A DNA stretch of 31,835 nt from Candidatus Nomurabacteria bacterium RIFCSPLOWO2_01_FULL_39_17. Its GTDB lineage: Bacteria; Patescibacteriota; Minisyncoccia; Phycocordibacterales; UBA9973. The stretch covers positions 1 through 31,835 of the forward strand of contig MFUU01000013.1 in assembly GCA_001785805.1 (NCBI GenBank), given 5' to 3'. Of this stretch, positions 20,195 through 27,916 are shown piece by piece (position 1 is the stretch's first letter; every line of letters starts with the position of its first letter). Made by a program: the position numbers and the translations under genes. The notes under the pieces were generated by a model. That model worked only from the letters and a program-made list of their open reading frames with translations. It was not told the origin of the DNA and searched no databases.

Positions 20195-20767
20195 ATGAAC
20201 AAAAAAGAACAACTAGCAGAAGTTCATAACAAATGGCTGAAAAATTGCAAATGTGAACTGAAAATTCTTGCTACCCAAGGTGTACCCGGAGATGGAAATC
20301 CCAATTCAGAAATAGTTTTTATCGGCGAGGCGCCGGGCAAAAATGAAGACATAGAAGGCCGACCCTTTGTCGGCGCGGCTGGCAAATTTTTAAATGAAAT
20401 GCTTGCAGACATTAATTTAAGAAGAGAAGATATTTATATAACCAATGTAGTGAAATATCGTCCACCCAACAATCGCGATCCGTTGCCGAAAGAAGTAGAG
20501 TCCTGCGCGGAATGGCTTAAAGATGAACTGGAAATTATAAAACCTAAATTAATTATTTTCTTGGGAAGGCATGCCTTGGAGCACTTTTTCCCTAATGAAA
20601 AAATATCGCAAGTCCACGGCAAAATTCTGAAAAAGAAAACTAAAATTGGCAACACCTTTTTCGCCCTGTATCATCCGGCGGCAGCCTTATATGATGGTTC
20701 TATGCGAGATATTTTAATCGAAGATTTTAAGAAGATTCCAAGGGTTCTAGAGAAAATTGGGAATTAG
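20195..20767 (+). CDS. Uracil-DNA glycosylase, family 4, with degenerate Fe-S ligands
   Basis: 190 residues. Family 4 motifs are 'VFIGEAPGKNEDIEGRPFVGAAGKFLNEML' (split around residue 43-72; active-site GEAPG) and 'YHPAAAL' near the C-terminus. The enzyme removes uracil from DNA, the first step of base-excision repair after cytosine deamination. Typical family 4 enzymes hold a 4Fe-4S cluster with C-x2-C near the N-terminus, a Cys in 'VVKCRPP' and one further on. Here the first pair is C18-x-C20, the third position is Tyr ('VVKYRPPNNR'), and only the last Cys ('ESCAEWL') looks normal. The cluster is probably lost or altered. Its transcript appears separate from the neighbours. Confidence 0.9.
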   Translation: MNKKEQLAEVHNKWLKNCKCELKILATQGVPGDGNPNSEIVFIGEAPGKNEDIEGRPFVGAAGKFLNEMLADINLRREDIYITNVVKYRPPNNRDPLPKEVESCAEWLKDELEIIKPKLIIFLGRHALEHFFPNEKISQVHGKILKKKTKIGNTFFALYHPAAALYDGSMRDILIEDFKKIPRVLEKIGN

Positions 20768-20784
20768 AGTTTATTTGTTTTTTT

Positions 20785-20793
20785 TGCTATAAT
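20785..20793 (+). promoter_or_regulatory. Extended -10 promoter, predicted leaderless start of the glycerate kinase gene
   Basis: TGCTATAAT ends 6 nt before ATG 20800. The alternative ATG at 20796 leads to a stop within ten codons, so 20800 is the true start and the spacing is the same as in the other cases. Confidence 0.6.
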
Positions 20794-20799
20794 TTATGG

Positions 20800-22116
20800 A
20801 TGACATACAGCAAGAAAGGTTCTAAAATAAAAAATTTTAAAGAACTTAATATTAATCCAGAAAGAAATCTTGCTCTTAAAATTATCGAACGAGGACTTCA
20901 ATCAATTGATAGTTATGAAGTTGTTGAAAAATGCCTGAAACTAAAAGACCGCACGCTTTTTGTCTCCGGAAAGCCGTTTGTTATCTCTTCCAAAGGAAAG
21001 TTAATTATTGTTGCCGTCGGCAAATGTGCCATCGACGCAACCAAAGCTGTTGAAAAGATTCTTGGCAATATCATTACTCGCGGAATTGTACTCGATGTGC
21101 GCCCCAATAAGATATTTGAATCTAGGAATATAAGATATATGGCCGGATCACACCCAATGCCTTCTTCCGCAAATGTTGTCGCTACGAAAGAAATTATTAA
21201 AATTCTTGATAAACTTTCACCGGAGGATATAGTCCTTTTTATAATTTCTGGAGGCGGTTCAACACTCCTGTGCCTGCCCGAAGGTGGCACCTGCATTTTT
21301 GAGCAAAAAATCGTTGAAGAACTTTTTCGCGTCGGAGCATCAATTCAAGAAATCAATACAATAAGAAAACATATGTCTTTGGGGCGAGGGGGAAATCTGG
21401 CCAAATATGCCTACCCCGCACAAGTGATTTCTTTGATATTTTCTGATGTGCCCGGCAATGACATTAGTTTTATTGCTTCCGGTCCAACGGTTAAAGATAT
21501 TACGACGATAGCCAATGCCAATACCATCCTTTCTAAATATAATATTTTGCAGAAATGCAGTATTGACGACTGTGGCTTAATGGAAACACCCAAAGAAGAA
21601 AAATATTTCAAGCGGGTATATAATATTATTATCGTTTCCAACAAACACATGCTTAAAGAAATGGCGAATTTTGCAGAAGAAGCTGGCTTTTCCCCTAAAA
21701 TTTGCAGTACATCCATGACTGGCGAAGCACGGGATGCGGGGAAACGTATAGCCAGGGAGATTTCCGAAAGTCCGTCGAAAAGTGTTTTTTTATATGGCGG
21801 AGAAACTACAGTCACCATACGGGGAAAAGGTCACGGTGGCAGAAACCAGGAGCTTGCTCTTTCAGCGTTAGAAGAATTAAAAAACGGAAAACTTGTTTTA
21901 ACCCTTGCCTCCGATGGTATAGATAACGGACCGTATGCGGGAGCAATTGCCGATAGCGAAACAAGAAAAAAAGCTCAAGCCCAGAATCTTATTCCAAAAG
22001 AATTTCTAGAAAATAACGACTCTTCTTCATTCTTTGAATTAACTGGAGATTATTTATTAACTGGGGCAATCGATTCCAATGTAGCGGACCTAACAATAGC
22101 TATTAATAATTTTTAA
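20800..22116 (+). CDS. Glycerate 2-kinase (GckA/TtuD, MOFRL family)
   Basis: 438 residues with the two-domain type II glycerate kinase pattern: 'IIVAVGKCAIDATKAVEKIL', 'GSHPMPSSANVVAT', the glycine-rich 'ISGGGSTLLCLPEGG' (about residue 150), 'NTIRKHMSLGRGGNLA', and the C-terminal MOFRL part 'GKGHGGRNQELALSAL...LASDGIDNGPYAGAIAD'. It phosphorylates D-glycerate with ATP to 2-phosphoglycerate, which enolase converts to PEP. It is followed after 3 nt by PEP synthase and then by a hydroxyacid dehydrogenase, a consistent three-carbon acid module. An AT-rich imperfect inverted repeat (GGTTCTAAAAT...ATTTTAAAGAAC) lies just behind the start codon and might affect initiation. Confidence 0.9.
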   Translation: MTYSKKGSKIKNFKELNINPERNLALKIIERGLQSIDSYEVVEKCLKLKDRTLFVSGKPFVISSKGKLIIVAVGKCAIDATKAVEKILGNIITRGIVLDVRPNKIFESRNIRYMAGSHPMPSSANVVATKEIIKILDKLSPEDIVLFIISGGGSTLLCLPEGGTCIFEQKIVEELFRVGASIQEINTIRKHMSLGRGGNLAKYAYPAQVISLIFSDVPGNDISFIASGPTVKDITTIANANTILSKYNILQKCSIDDCGLMETPKEEKYFKRVYNIIIVSNKHMLKEMANFAEEAGFSPKICSTSMTGEARDAGKRIAREISESPSKSVFLYGGETTVTIRGKGHGGRNQELALSALEELKNGKLVLTLASDGIDNGPYAGAIADSETRKKAQAQNLIPKEFLENNDSSSFFELTGDYLLTGAIDSNVADLTIAINNF

Positions 22117-22119
22117 AAT

Positions 22120-24588
22120 ATGGGAAAAATATCAGATAAAAAATATATTCTCTCCATGGAAGAAGTCGGTATTATTGATGTGCCGGAAGTCGGGGGAAAA
22201 AATGCCTCTCTGGGTGAAATGATGAAAAATCTCGTTCCCCTGGGGGTAAATATTCCTTCGGGCTTTATTGTCACCGCTACGGCATATCGTTATTTTCTTT
22301 CTTCAACCAAACTGGATGTTTTCATCCGTGCCACCCTTGCGGGTCTCAATACTCATAATCTTAAAGATTTGGCTAGACGGGGTAAAATCGTTCGTGAAGC
22401 AATCATAAAGGCCGAATTGCCGGCTGATCTGAAGGAACAAATCAGAAATGGTTATAAAGAAATGGAAAAAAGATATGGCAAGAATATTGATACAGCAGTC
22501 AGATCAAGCGCCACCGCCGAAGATCTTCCGGGAGCAAGTTTTGCCGGCGAGCATGATACCTACCTTGGTATCAGAGGGACGGAAAATATAATTTCAGCCG
22601 TTAAGTCCGCTATGGCGTCCCTTTTCACCGAAAGGGCGATTTCATATCGGGTAGACAAAGGTTTTGACCATTTTCAAGTGGCGCTCTCGGTTGGGATCCA
22701 GAAAATGGTGCGTTCCGACAAGGGATGCTCCGGCGTAATGTTTACTCTTGATACTGAATCAGGCTTTAAAGATATTGTGCTTATCAATGGTTCGTGGGGA
22801 TTGGGGGAAATGGTTGTGCAAGGCAAGGTGACCCCCGATGAATTTATTGTTTTTAAAAAAACGGCAAAAACTTTTCCCAACCCGATAATTTTTAAACAAC
22901 TCGGTACTAAATGGAAGAAGATGATTTATAGCAATGTTTCCAATAAGATAGCTGTAGCGCAGACAAATGTCAAACAAACGAAAGCTGTATCTACCTCCGA
23001 GAAAGAAAGGCACACATTAGTAATTACTGATGAAGAGACAAAAAAATTAGCAGAATGGGGAATGATTATTGAAGAACATTATACCAAACATTACCAAAAG
23101 TGGATGCCGATGGATATCGAATGGGCAAAAGATGGAAATACGGGGGAACTTTTTATCGTTCAAGCTCGACCAGAAACCATTCACGCTGATCGCGACCTTA
23201 CGAAAATAAAAGAATATGTAAGAAAAGAAGAAGGCCAACTTTTGGTTAAAGGCGCTTCCGTGGGGAATAAAATAGCGACCGGCAGGGCCCGGGTCATCTT
23301 AAACGCTAAAAATATAAATCAATTTAAAAAGGGCGAGATTTTAATAACCGATATGACCGATCCGGACTGGGAACCGATTATGAAAATTTCATCAGCAATT
23401 GTGACCGATAAAGGCGGACGCACTTCGCATGCGGCCATTGTATCGCGCGAACTTGGCATCCCAGCTGTTGTCGGTTCGGAATCAGCAACCCGGAAAATAA
23501 AAACAGGCCAAAACATAACCGTCGACACTAGCGGATCCGATGGACTAGTTTTTGATGGGATTTTGAAATTTAATATTGTTGAACATGACATAAAAAATAT
23601 TCCCAAAACCAGGACAAAAATAATGATGAACATTGCCACCCCCGATACTGCATTTGAGAAATCATTTTTACCGAATGCCGGAGTAGGTCTGGCGCGTGAG
23701 GAATTTATCATTGCCTCGGTCATCGGCATCCATCCGCTGGCGCTTTTAAATTATAAAAATCTCAAAACAGACCTGAAGAAAAAAATCGACCAGAAAACAA
23801 AAGGCTGGCCGAACAAAGCGGAGTTTTATGTTGATAATTTGAGTTTTGGTATTGCTAAAATCGCCACCGCTTTTTATCCCAATCCGGTTATCGTAAGATT
23901 CTCCGATTTCAAGACGAATGAATACAGAACTCTTTTAGGCGGTGAACTTTATGAACCGATTGAAGAGAATCCAATGATTGGCTGGCGCGGCGCATCCCGC
24001 TATTACGATCCTAAATTCAAAGAAGCCTTCAAGCTTGAATGCAAAGCCATAAAAAAAGTACGAAACGAAATGGGGCTTACTAATGTCATACCGATGATTC
24101 CATTCTGCCGAACACCCGAAGAGGGGATTAAAACGCTTGAGATAATGGCAAAGGGCGGACTTATGACAAATTATATTGCGCAGAAAGAGAATAAAACATC
24201 GAGACACATAGTTCCTGTTTATGTTATGTGCGAGATACCGGCCAATGTTTTACGCCAAGATGATTTTTTAGACATTTTTGACGGTATGTCTATCGGCTCG
24301 AATGACCTCACTCAGCTTGTATTGGGACTTGATCGTGATTCCGGTATTGTAAGCCACGTTGGAAATGAAAAAGACCCCGCAGTTATAAATATGATTAAAA
24401 CAGTCATTAAAAGATGTAAAGAGCGGTCAAAATATATCGGTATTTGCGGGCAAGCGCCATCCGACCACCTCGATTTCGCGGCATTTCTGGTAAAAGCAGG
24501 GATAGAGAGCATATCTCTCAATCCGGATACGGTGGTAAAAACGACCCTGACGATTGCCGCAGAAGAGAAACGGCAGAAAAAAGTCTAA
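22120..24588 (+). CDS. ppsA: Phosphoenolpyruvate synthase
   Basis: 822 residues: N-terminal ATP-grasp-like pyruvate/ATP-binding domain ('VGGKNASLGEMM', 'AVRSSATAEDLPGASFAG', 'QARPETIH'), the central swivelling domain with phospho-accepting H437 in 'GGRTSHAAIVSRELGIPAV', and a C-terminal TIM barrel with 'IGSNDLTQLVLGLDRDSG' and catalytic C776 in 'GICGQAPSDH'. The enzyme turns pyruvate plus ATP into PEP, AMP and phosphate. In fermentative organisms it may run toward pyruvate and ATP. The length is close to E. coli PpsA (792). It starts 3 nt after the glycerate kinase gene, so the two are surely co-transcribed. Confidence 0.96.
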   Translation: MGKISDKKYILSMEEVGIIDVPEVGGKNASLGEMMKNLVPLGVNIPSGFIVTATAYRYFLSSTKLDVFIRATLAGLNTHNLKDLARRGKIVREAIIKAELPADLKEQIRNGYKEMEKRYGKNIDTAVRSSATAEDLPGASFAGEHDTYLGIRGTENIISAVKSAMASLFTERAISYRVDKGFDHFQVALSVGIQKMVRSDKGCSGVMFTLDTESGFKDIVLINGSWGLGEMVVQGKVTPDEFIVFKKTAKTFPNPIIFKQLGTKWKKMIYSNVSNKIAVAQTNVKQTKAVSTSEKERHTLVITDEETKKLAEWGMIIEEHYTKHYQKWMPMDIEWAKDGNTGELFIVQARPETIHADRDLTKIKEYVRKEEGQLLVKGASVGNKIATGRARVILNAKNINQFKKGEILITDMTDPDWEPIMKISSAIVTDKGGRTSHAAIVSRELGIPAVVGSESATRKIKTGQNITVDTSGSDGLVFDGILKFNIVEHDIKNIPKTRTKIMMNIATPDTAFEKSFLPNAGVGLAREEFIIASVIGIHPLALLNYKNLKTDLKKKIDQKTKGWPNKAEFYVDNLSFGIAKIATAFYPNPVIVRFSDFKTNEYRTLLGGELYEPIEENPMIGWRGASRYYDPKFKEAFKLECKAIKKVRNEMGLTNVIPMIPFCRTPEEGIKTLEIMAKGGLMTNYIAQKENKTSRHIVPVYVMCEIPANVLRQDDFLDIFDGMSIGSNDLTQLVLGLDRDSGIVSHVGNEKDPAVINMIKTVIKRCKERSKYIGICGQAPSDHLDFAAFLVKAGIESISLNPDTVVKTTLTIAAEEKRQKKV

Positions 24589-24601
24589 TATGGTATATTT
24601 A

Positions 24602-24607
24602 TAAAAT
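24602..24607 (+). promoter_or_regulatory. -10 box, predicted leaderless start of the dehydrogenase gene
   Basis: TAAAAT ends exactly 6 nt before ATG 24614. No TG extension and no -35 box are seen, so it is supported mainly by the recurrent spacing. Confidence 0.4.
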
Positions 24608-24613
24608 AAACCT

Positions 24614-25651
24614 ATGAACAAAAATATAAAAATCGGATTTTTTGGCGTAAAACCGGATGACGAAAAATATTTAAGAAAAAAGTTGGAAGAAAAGAAAATT
24701 TCGGCCAAAGTTTTTTTTACCGAAGAAATTATAAGTCCGGAACATCTCCCAGCGCAAACAAATTTTTCCGCCATTTCGATTTTTGTCGATTGTGTGATTA
24801 ATAAAAAGGTTTTAGAATCATTACCCCAACTTTCCTTCATAGCTATACGGTCTACCGGATATGACAATATTGATCTTTCGGCAACGAGTGAAAAAAATAT
24901 TATTGTTTCCAACGTGCCTTCATATGGCGAAAATACTGTTGCTGAATTTGCTTTTGCTCTTATATTATCTTTATCTAGAAAAATTTGCCTAGCCTACAAT
25001 CAGATTAAGGAAACGGGAAGTTTTAGTGTAAAGAATTTACAAGGCTTTGATCTGCGGGGAAAAACACTTGGTGTTCTGGGTACCGGAAGAATCGGCCGGC
25101 ACGTTGTTGTCATAGCTAAAGGATTCGGAATGAATGTTGTTGCCTTCGACCCGCACCCCAACCAAGAACATGCAAAAGAAAATGATTATGTTTACCTTCC
25201 CTTTAACGATGTTCTCGCGCAAAGCGATATTATAACTATTCATGTGCCGTATATGAAAGAAACACATCATTTGATCGGCAAAAAACAATTAGCCATGATG
25301 AAAAAGGGCGCGTATCTTATTAACACCAGCAGGGGTGGAATAGTAGAAACTGAAGCGCTAATTGAATATCTGCGGAATGGACATTTAGGCGGAGCCGGAC
25401 TTGATGTATTGGAGGAGGAAGGTGTAATAAAAGATGAGATGGATTTCATTTTAAAAGGACATCCTGAAGAACACAGTTTAAAAGCCATTCTTGCGGATTA
25501 TGCGCTTATAAATATGCCAAATGTAATTGTAACTCCACACACCGCCTTTAATACAAGAGAAGCGCTTCTTAGAATTTTAGATACTACTATAGACAACATA
25601 GAAACCTTTATTGCTGGCAAAGCGACCAATCAAGTAAAATTTTTTACTTGA
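24614..25651 (+). CDS. D-2-hydroxyacid dehydrogenase (D-lactate dehydrogenase-like)
   Basis: 345 residues. The NAD-binding fold has 'LGVLGTGRIGRHVVVIAKGFGMNVVAFDP' with the GxGxxG motif (split around residue 155-165); the catalytic set is R240 in 'NTSRGG', Glu at about 267-268 in 'LDVLEEEG' and H309 in 'TPHTAF'. A likely reaction is pyruvate plus NADH to D-lactate, which would regenerate NAD+ in a fermenting cell. Related family members use glycerate, phosphoglycerate or other 2-hydroxyacids, and given the glycerate kinase next door a glyoxylate/hydroxypyruvate substrate is also possible. Its stop codon TGA forms the end of a 22-bp palindrome that overlaps the infA promoter. Confidence 0.9.
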   Translation: MNKNIKIGFFGVKPDDEKYLRKKLEEKKISAKVFFTEEIISPEHLPAQTNFSAISIFVDCVINKKVLESLPQLSFIAIRSTGYDNIDLSATSEKNIIVSNVPSYGENTVAEFAFALILSLSRKICLAYNQIKETGSFSVKNLQGFDLRGKTLGVLGTGRIGRHVVVIAKGFGMNVVAFDPHPNQEHAKENDYVYLPFNDVLAQSDIITIHVPYMKETHHLIGKKQLAMMKKGAYLINTSRGGIVETEALIEYLRNGHLGGAGLDVLEEEGVIKDEMDFILKGHPEEHSLKAILADYALINMPNVIVTPHTAFNTREALLRILDTTIDNIETFIAGKATNQVKFFT

Positions 25652-25675
25652 CGTAAATCATGGTTCTAGTATACT
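25630..25675 (+). promoter_or_regulatory. infA promoter overlapped by a palindrome
   Basis: The -35 TTGACG (25648-25653) and -10 TATACT (25670-25675) are 16 nt apart; transcription should begin about 6 nt before the infA ATG. A palindrome TCAAGTAAAA-TT-TTTTACTTGA (25630-25651) ends inside the -35 box and contains the stop codon of the upstream gene. It could be a weak terminator hairpin or an operator. Confidence 0.65.
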
Positions 25676-25687
25676 CTTATCATCTAA

Positions 25688-25933
25688 ATGAATGATTCAA
25701 AAAATGAAAAAATAGTGACAGCGCGCGGGGTTGTTACGGAAGCGCTTCCCAATACTTTATTTCGAGTTAAAATAAAAGGCCAAGGGGAGGACAACACAGA
25801 AGAACAGAAGGAAATTTTAGCTTATCTTTCAGGGAAAATGCGTATACATAGGATTAAAGTTCTAATAGGAGATTCCGTTGAAGTGGTGCTCAATCCTTAT
25901 GGTGGAAAGGGCAGAATAGTTAAAAGGTTGTAA
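25688..25933 (+). CDS. infA: Translation initiation factor IF-1
   Basis: 81 residues with the OB-fold pattern of IF-1: 'ARGVVTEALPNTLFRVKI', 'LAYLSGKMRIHRIKVLIGDSVEVVLNPYG' (split around residues 44-72) and 'KGRIVKRL'. IF-1 occupies the ribosomal A site during initiation and assists IF-2, also encoded in this window. About ten extra charged residues (GQGEDNTEEQKE) replace the usual short loop 'NGH'. It opens the ribosomal protein run, with rpmJ 165 nt downstream after a terminator-like hairpin and an inverted-repeat leader. Confidence 0.95.
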   Translation: MNDSKNEKIVTARGVVTEALPNTLFRVKIKGQGEDNTEEQKEILAYLSGKMRIHRIKVLIGDSVEVVLNPYGGKGRIVKRL

Positions 25934-25990
25934 TTTTTTAAAGAATGGTGTATTATATCAGTTGCGGTTTCTAAAAGGGTATAAACGTTA

Positions 25991-26018
25991 AAAAATAAGG
26001 GTTTTTCCCTTGTTTTTG
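25991..26018 (+). terminator. Hairpin with T-tract after infA
   Basis: AAAAATAAGGG pairs with CCCTTGTTTTT around TTTTT (11 bp including one wobble); the T-run belongs to the stem and loop. It may partly end the infA transcript before the rpmJ leader. Confidence 0.45.
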
Positions 26019-26030
26019 TCTTATGTGTAA

Positions 26031-26100
26031 ATCCCGTTAGAAATTCGCCAATGAAGATAATGTGGATAAAATAATGGTAAGTTGAAATTTCTAACGGGAT
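26031..26100 (+). promoter_or_regulatory. 70-nt inverted-repeat leader ending in the rpmJ start codon
   Basis: Perfect 15-bp arms (ATCCCGTTAGAAATT at 26031-26045 and its complement at 26086-26100) enclose 40 nt. The right arm ends with the A and T of the rpmJ ATG. The arms match those of the typA leader (8042-8112) at 14 of 15 positions with the change compensated on the other arm, while the loops are largely different. Confidence 0.72.
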
Positions 26101-26209
26101 GAAAATAAAAGCATCAGTAAAAAGAATTTGCGATAATTGTAAAATGGTTAAACGAGCCAGGCATTTAAGAGTAATTTGCTCCAATCCAAAGCATAAACAA
26201 AAACAATAA
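26099..26209 (+). CDS. rpmJ: Ribosomal protein L36
   Basis: 36 residues: MKIKASVKRICDNCKMVKRA, then RHLRVICSNPKHKQKQ. It shows the zinc-binding set of the C+ form, C11, C14, C27 and H32. L36 sits deep in the 50S subunit near the L7/L12 stalk base. It starts within the end of an inverted-repeat leader shared only with typA, and rpsM follows after 7 nt, the usual infA-rpmJ-rpsM-rpsK order. No Shine-Dalgarno sequence is visible. Confidence 0.96.
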   Translation: MKIKASVKRICDNCKMVKRARHLRVICSNPKHKQKQ

Positions 26210-26216
26210 TTATTTT

Positions 26217-26597
26217 ATGAGAATTCTTGGAATTACAGTACCAAATGAAAAAAGGCTAGAGTTCGGCCTGACGGTCCTTTATGGCATTGGAATTTCTACT
26301 GCCCGTAAAATTCTAGATAAAGTCGGCATTGACCGCGGCCGATATGCCAAGGATCTTACTCCGGAAGAAGAGAATAAAATTCGCGCAGTGATTGAAAATA
26401 TGACTATAGAAGGAAATTTAAAAAGAGAAGTGGCTGCCAATATAAAAAGAATCAAAGACATTAAAACTTATCGCGGAGTTCGCCACTTGAAAAGATTGCC
26501 GGTACGAGGACAACGCACAAAAACGAATTCAAGAACAGTAAGGGGTAATGTTAGGAAGACAATGGCATCCGGCAAAAGAAAAGAAAGTAAAACATAA
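26217..26597 (+). CDS. rpsM: Ribosomal protein S13
   Basis: 126 residues: the helix-two-turns-helix 'LTVLYGIGISTARKILDKVGI', a long coiled helix and the basic C-terminal tail 'HLKRLPVRGQRTKTNSRTVRG' that reaches the P-site tRNA. The N-terminus reads 'MRILGITVPNEKRLEFGL' where the usual family form is 'RIAGVDLPNNKRV', within normal variation. S13 lies in the 30S head and forms intersubunit bridges. It is in the middle of the rpmJ-rpsM-rpsK run with short gaps. Confidence 0.96.
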   Translation: MRILGITVPNEKRLEFGLTVLYGIGISTARKILDKVGIDRGRYAKDLTPEEENKIRAVIENMTIEGNLKREVAANIKRIKDIKTYRGVRHLKRLPVRGQRTKTNSRTVRGNVRKTMASGKRKESKT

Positions 26598-26614
26598 AAA
26601 ATTATAAAACATAA

Positions 26615-27088
26615 ATGGGAAAGACGAAAATTACAACTAAAAAAGCGGTTGAACCAGCGAATAAAATTTCCACAGAGGGAAAAATCCGTCCGAATGACTT
26701 GGTCGGGCAAGTAACAACTGCTCTAAAAACACCAAAGAAGAAAATAATTTCCGGAATTATAAACATTGATGCCACTTTTAATAATACAAAAATTCTTTTT
26801 GCCGATAAATTAGGTAATACATTATTTTGGTCAAGCGCCGGCAGTCTCGGTTTTAAGGGAGCCAAAAAGGGAACCCCTTTCGCCGCTTCGAAAGTTGGAG
26901 ACTTGGTCGGCAGTCGCGCAGCAGCGCTCGGAGTAAGAGATGCAGATGTGGTTGTGCGAGGAGTTGGTTCCGGACGCGAGCCGGCTATTAGAGCTTTTAT
27001 GGCTAACGGCATAGAGATTGTTTCAATTAAAGATGCAACACCAGTGCCCCACAATGGGCCCAAAGCCAAGAAACCAAGACGAGTATAG
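26615..27088 (+). CDS. rpsK: Ribosomal protein S11
   Basis: 157 residues. The conserved core from about residue 42 contains 'GIINIDATFNNTKILFADKLGN', 'SSAGSLGFKGAKKGTPFAAS' and the C-terminal 'IKDATPVPHNGPKAKKPRRV'. The first 40 residues are a basic, low-complexity extension beyond the normal 125-130 residues. S11 lines the 30S platform near the E site and mRNA exit. It ends before a 180-nt gap that carries a large inverted repeat preceding rpsD. Confidence 0.95.
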   Translation: MGKTKITTKKAVEPANKISTEGKIRPNDLVGQVTTALKTPKKKIISGIINIDATFNNTKILFADKLGNTLFWSSAGSLGFKGAKKGTPFAASKVGDLVGSRAAALGVRDADVVVRGVGSGREPAIRAFMANGIEIVSIKDATPVPHNGPKAKKPRRV

Positions 27089-27125
27089 GTGAAAATTAAT
27101 GAGTGTAATGAATATAATTTTCCCT

Positions 27126-27228
27126 ACCCCTCCCCACTTTATTGATTAATTGTAGCGGTAAAGTAATTTAATAGAAAATAATTATGAAAAAATAAAAATA
27201 ATAAGTAATTAATAAAGTGAGGAGGGGT
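27126..27228 (+). repeat. Large inverted repeat in the rpsD leader
   Basis: Arms of about 26 bp (27126-27151 and 27203-27228; ACCCCTCC..CACTTTATT) pair with one C-A mismatch, one G-U and one A-G mismatch around a 51-nt AT-rich loop. It ends 40 nt before rpsD. S4 controls the alpha operon in E. coli by binding its own mRNA leader, so an autoregulatory site is an attractive guess, but the arms look like other inverted repeats here and no S4 pseudoknot is recognised. Confidence 0.65.
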
Positions 27229-27268
27229 GATGATTTTATATAGTCGCCATACTCCTTAAAAATCAATC

Positions 27269-27871
27269 ATGTTATCAAAACCAAAATTTAAAATTTGCAG
27301 AAGATTAGGTCCCGGAGTTTATGACAAATGTCAAACTACGAAATTTTCTACTGCATCTGTTAAGGGTGGGGTTGGCGCTCGTAGACCCAGGGCCCTGTCT
27401 GAATACGGGGCTCAATTTATAGAAAAGCAGAAAATACGTTTTTCTTACGGCATATCTGAACGACAGCTTTCAAATTATGTTGAAAAGGCTTCCCATATCA
27501 AAAGTGCTGGTACGGCAGAAAAATTTTATGAAGAGCTTGAATCTCGTTTAGACAATGTAATTTATAGAATTGGACTTGGAAATAGCAGGCGTAGTGCTAG
27601 GCAAATGGTTTCCCATGGACATTTTATTGTAAATAATCATAAAGTTACTGTACCCTCTTTTAAAGTTAAGATTGGAGATGTTATAAAAATTCGCGAGGGA
27701 TCCAAGAATACAAAACTTTTTGAAGGCATAGCCGGCAGATTAAAAGATTATATTTTACCTCCATGGCTGACATTTGACCTAGCTACCATGGAAGGGAAAA
27801 TTTTAGCTAAACCGAAAAACACCGAAGCCTTCCTTGATTTAAATGCCGTACTTGAGTTTTACAGTCGTTAA
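27269..27871 (+). CDS. rpsD: Ribosomal protein S4
   Basis: 200 residues with the N-terminal domain 'CRRLGPGVYDKC' and 'EKQKIRFSYGISERQLSNYVEKAS', and the S4 RNA-binding domain 'LESRLDNVIYRIGLGNSRRSARQMVSHGHFIVNNHKV' (split around residues 91-127). S4 starts 30S body assembly and shapes the mRNA entry site. The N-terminus keeps only two cysteines (C10, C21) of the four that bind zinc in C+ forms, so zinc is probably not bound. It stands alone between the leader repeat and rpoA (45 nt gap). Confidence 0.95.
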   Translation: MLSKPKFKICRRLGPGVYDKCQTTKFSTASVKGGVGARRPRALSEYGAQFIEKQKIRFSYGISERQLSNYVEKASHIKSAGTAEKFYEELESRLDNVIYRIGLGNSRRSARQMVSHGHFIVNNHKVTVPSFKVKIGDVIKIREGSKNTKLFEGIAGRLKDYILPPWLTFDLATMEGKILAKPKNTEAFLDLNAVLEFYSR

Positions 27872-27916
27872 TTTGATTTTTTTATTTAATTTTAAAAGTT
27901 AACTTTTTATAAAAAT

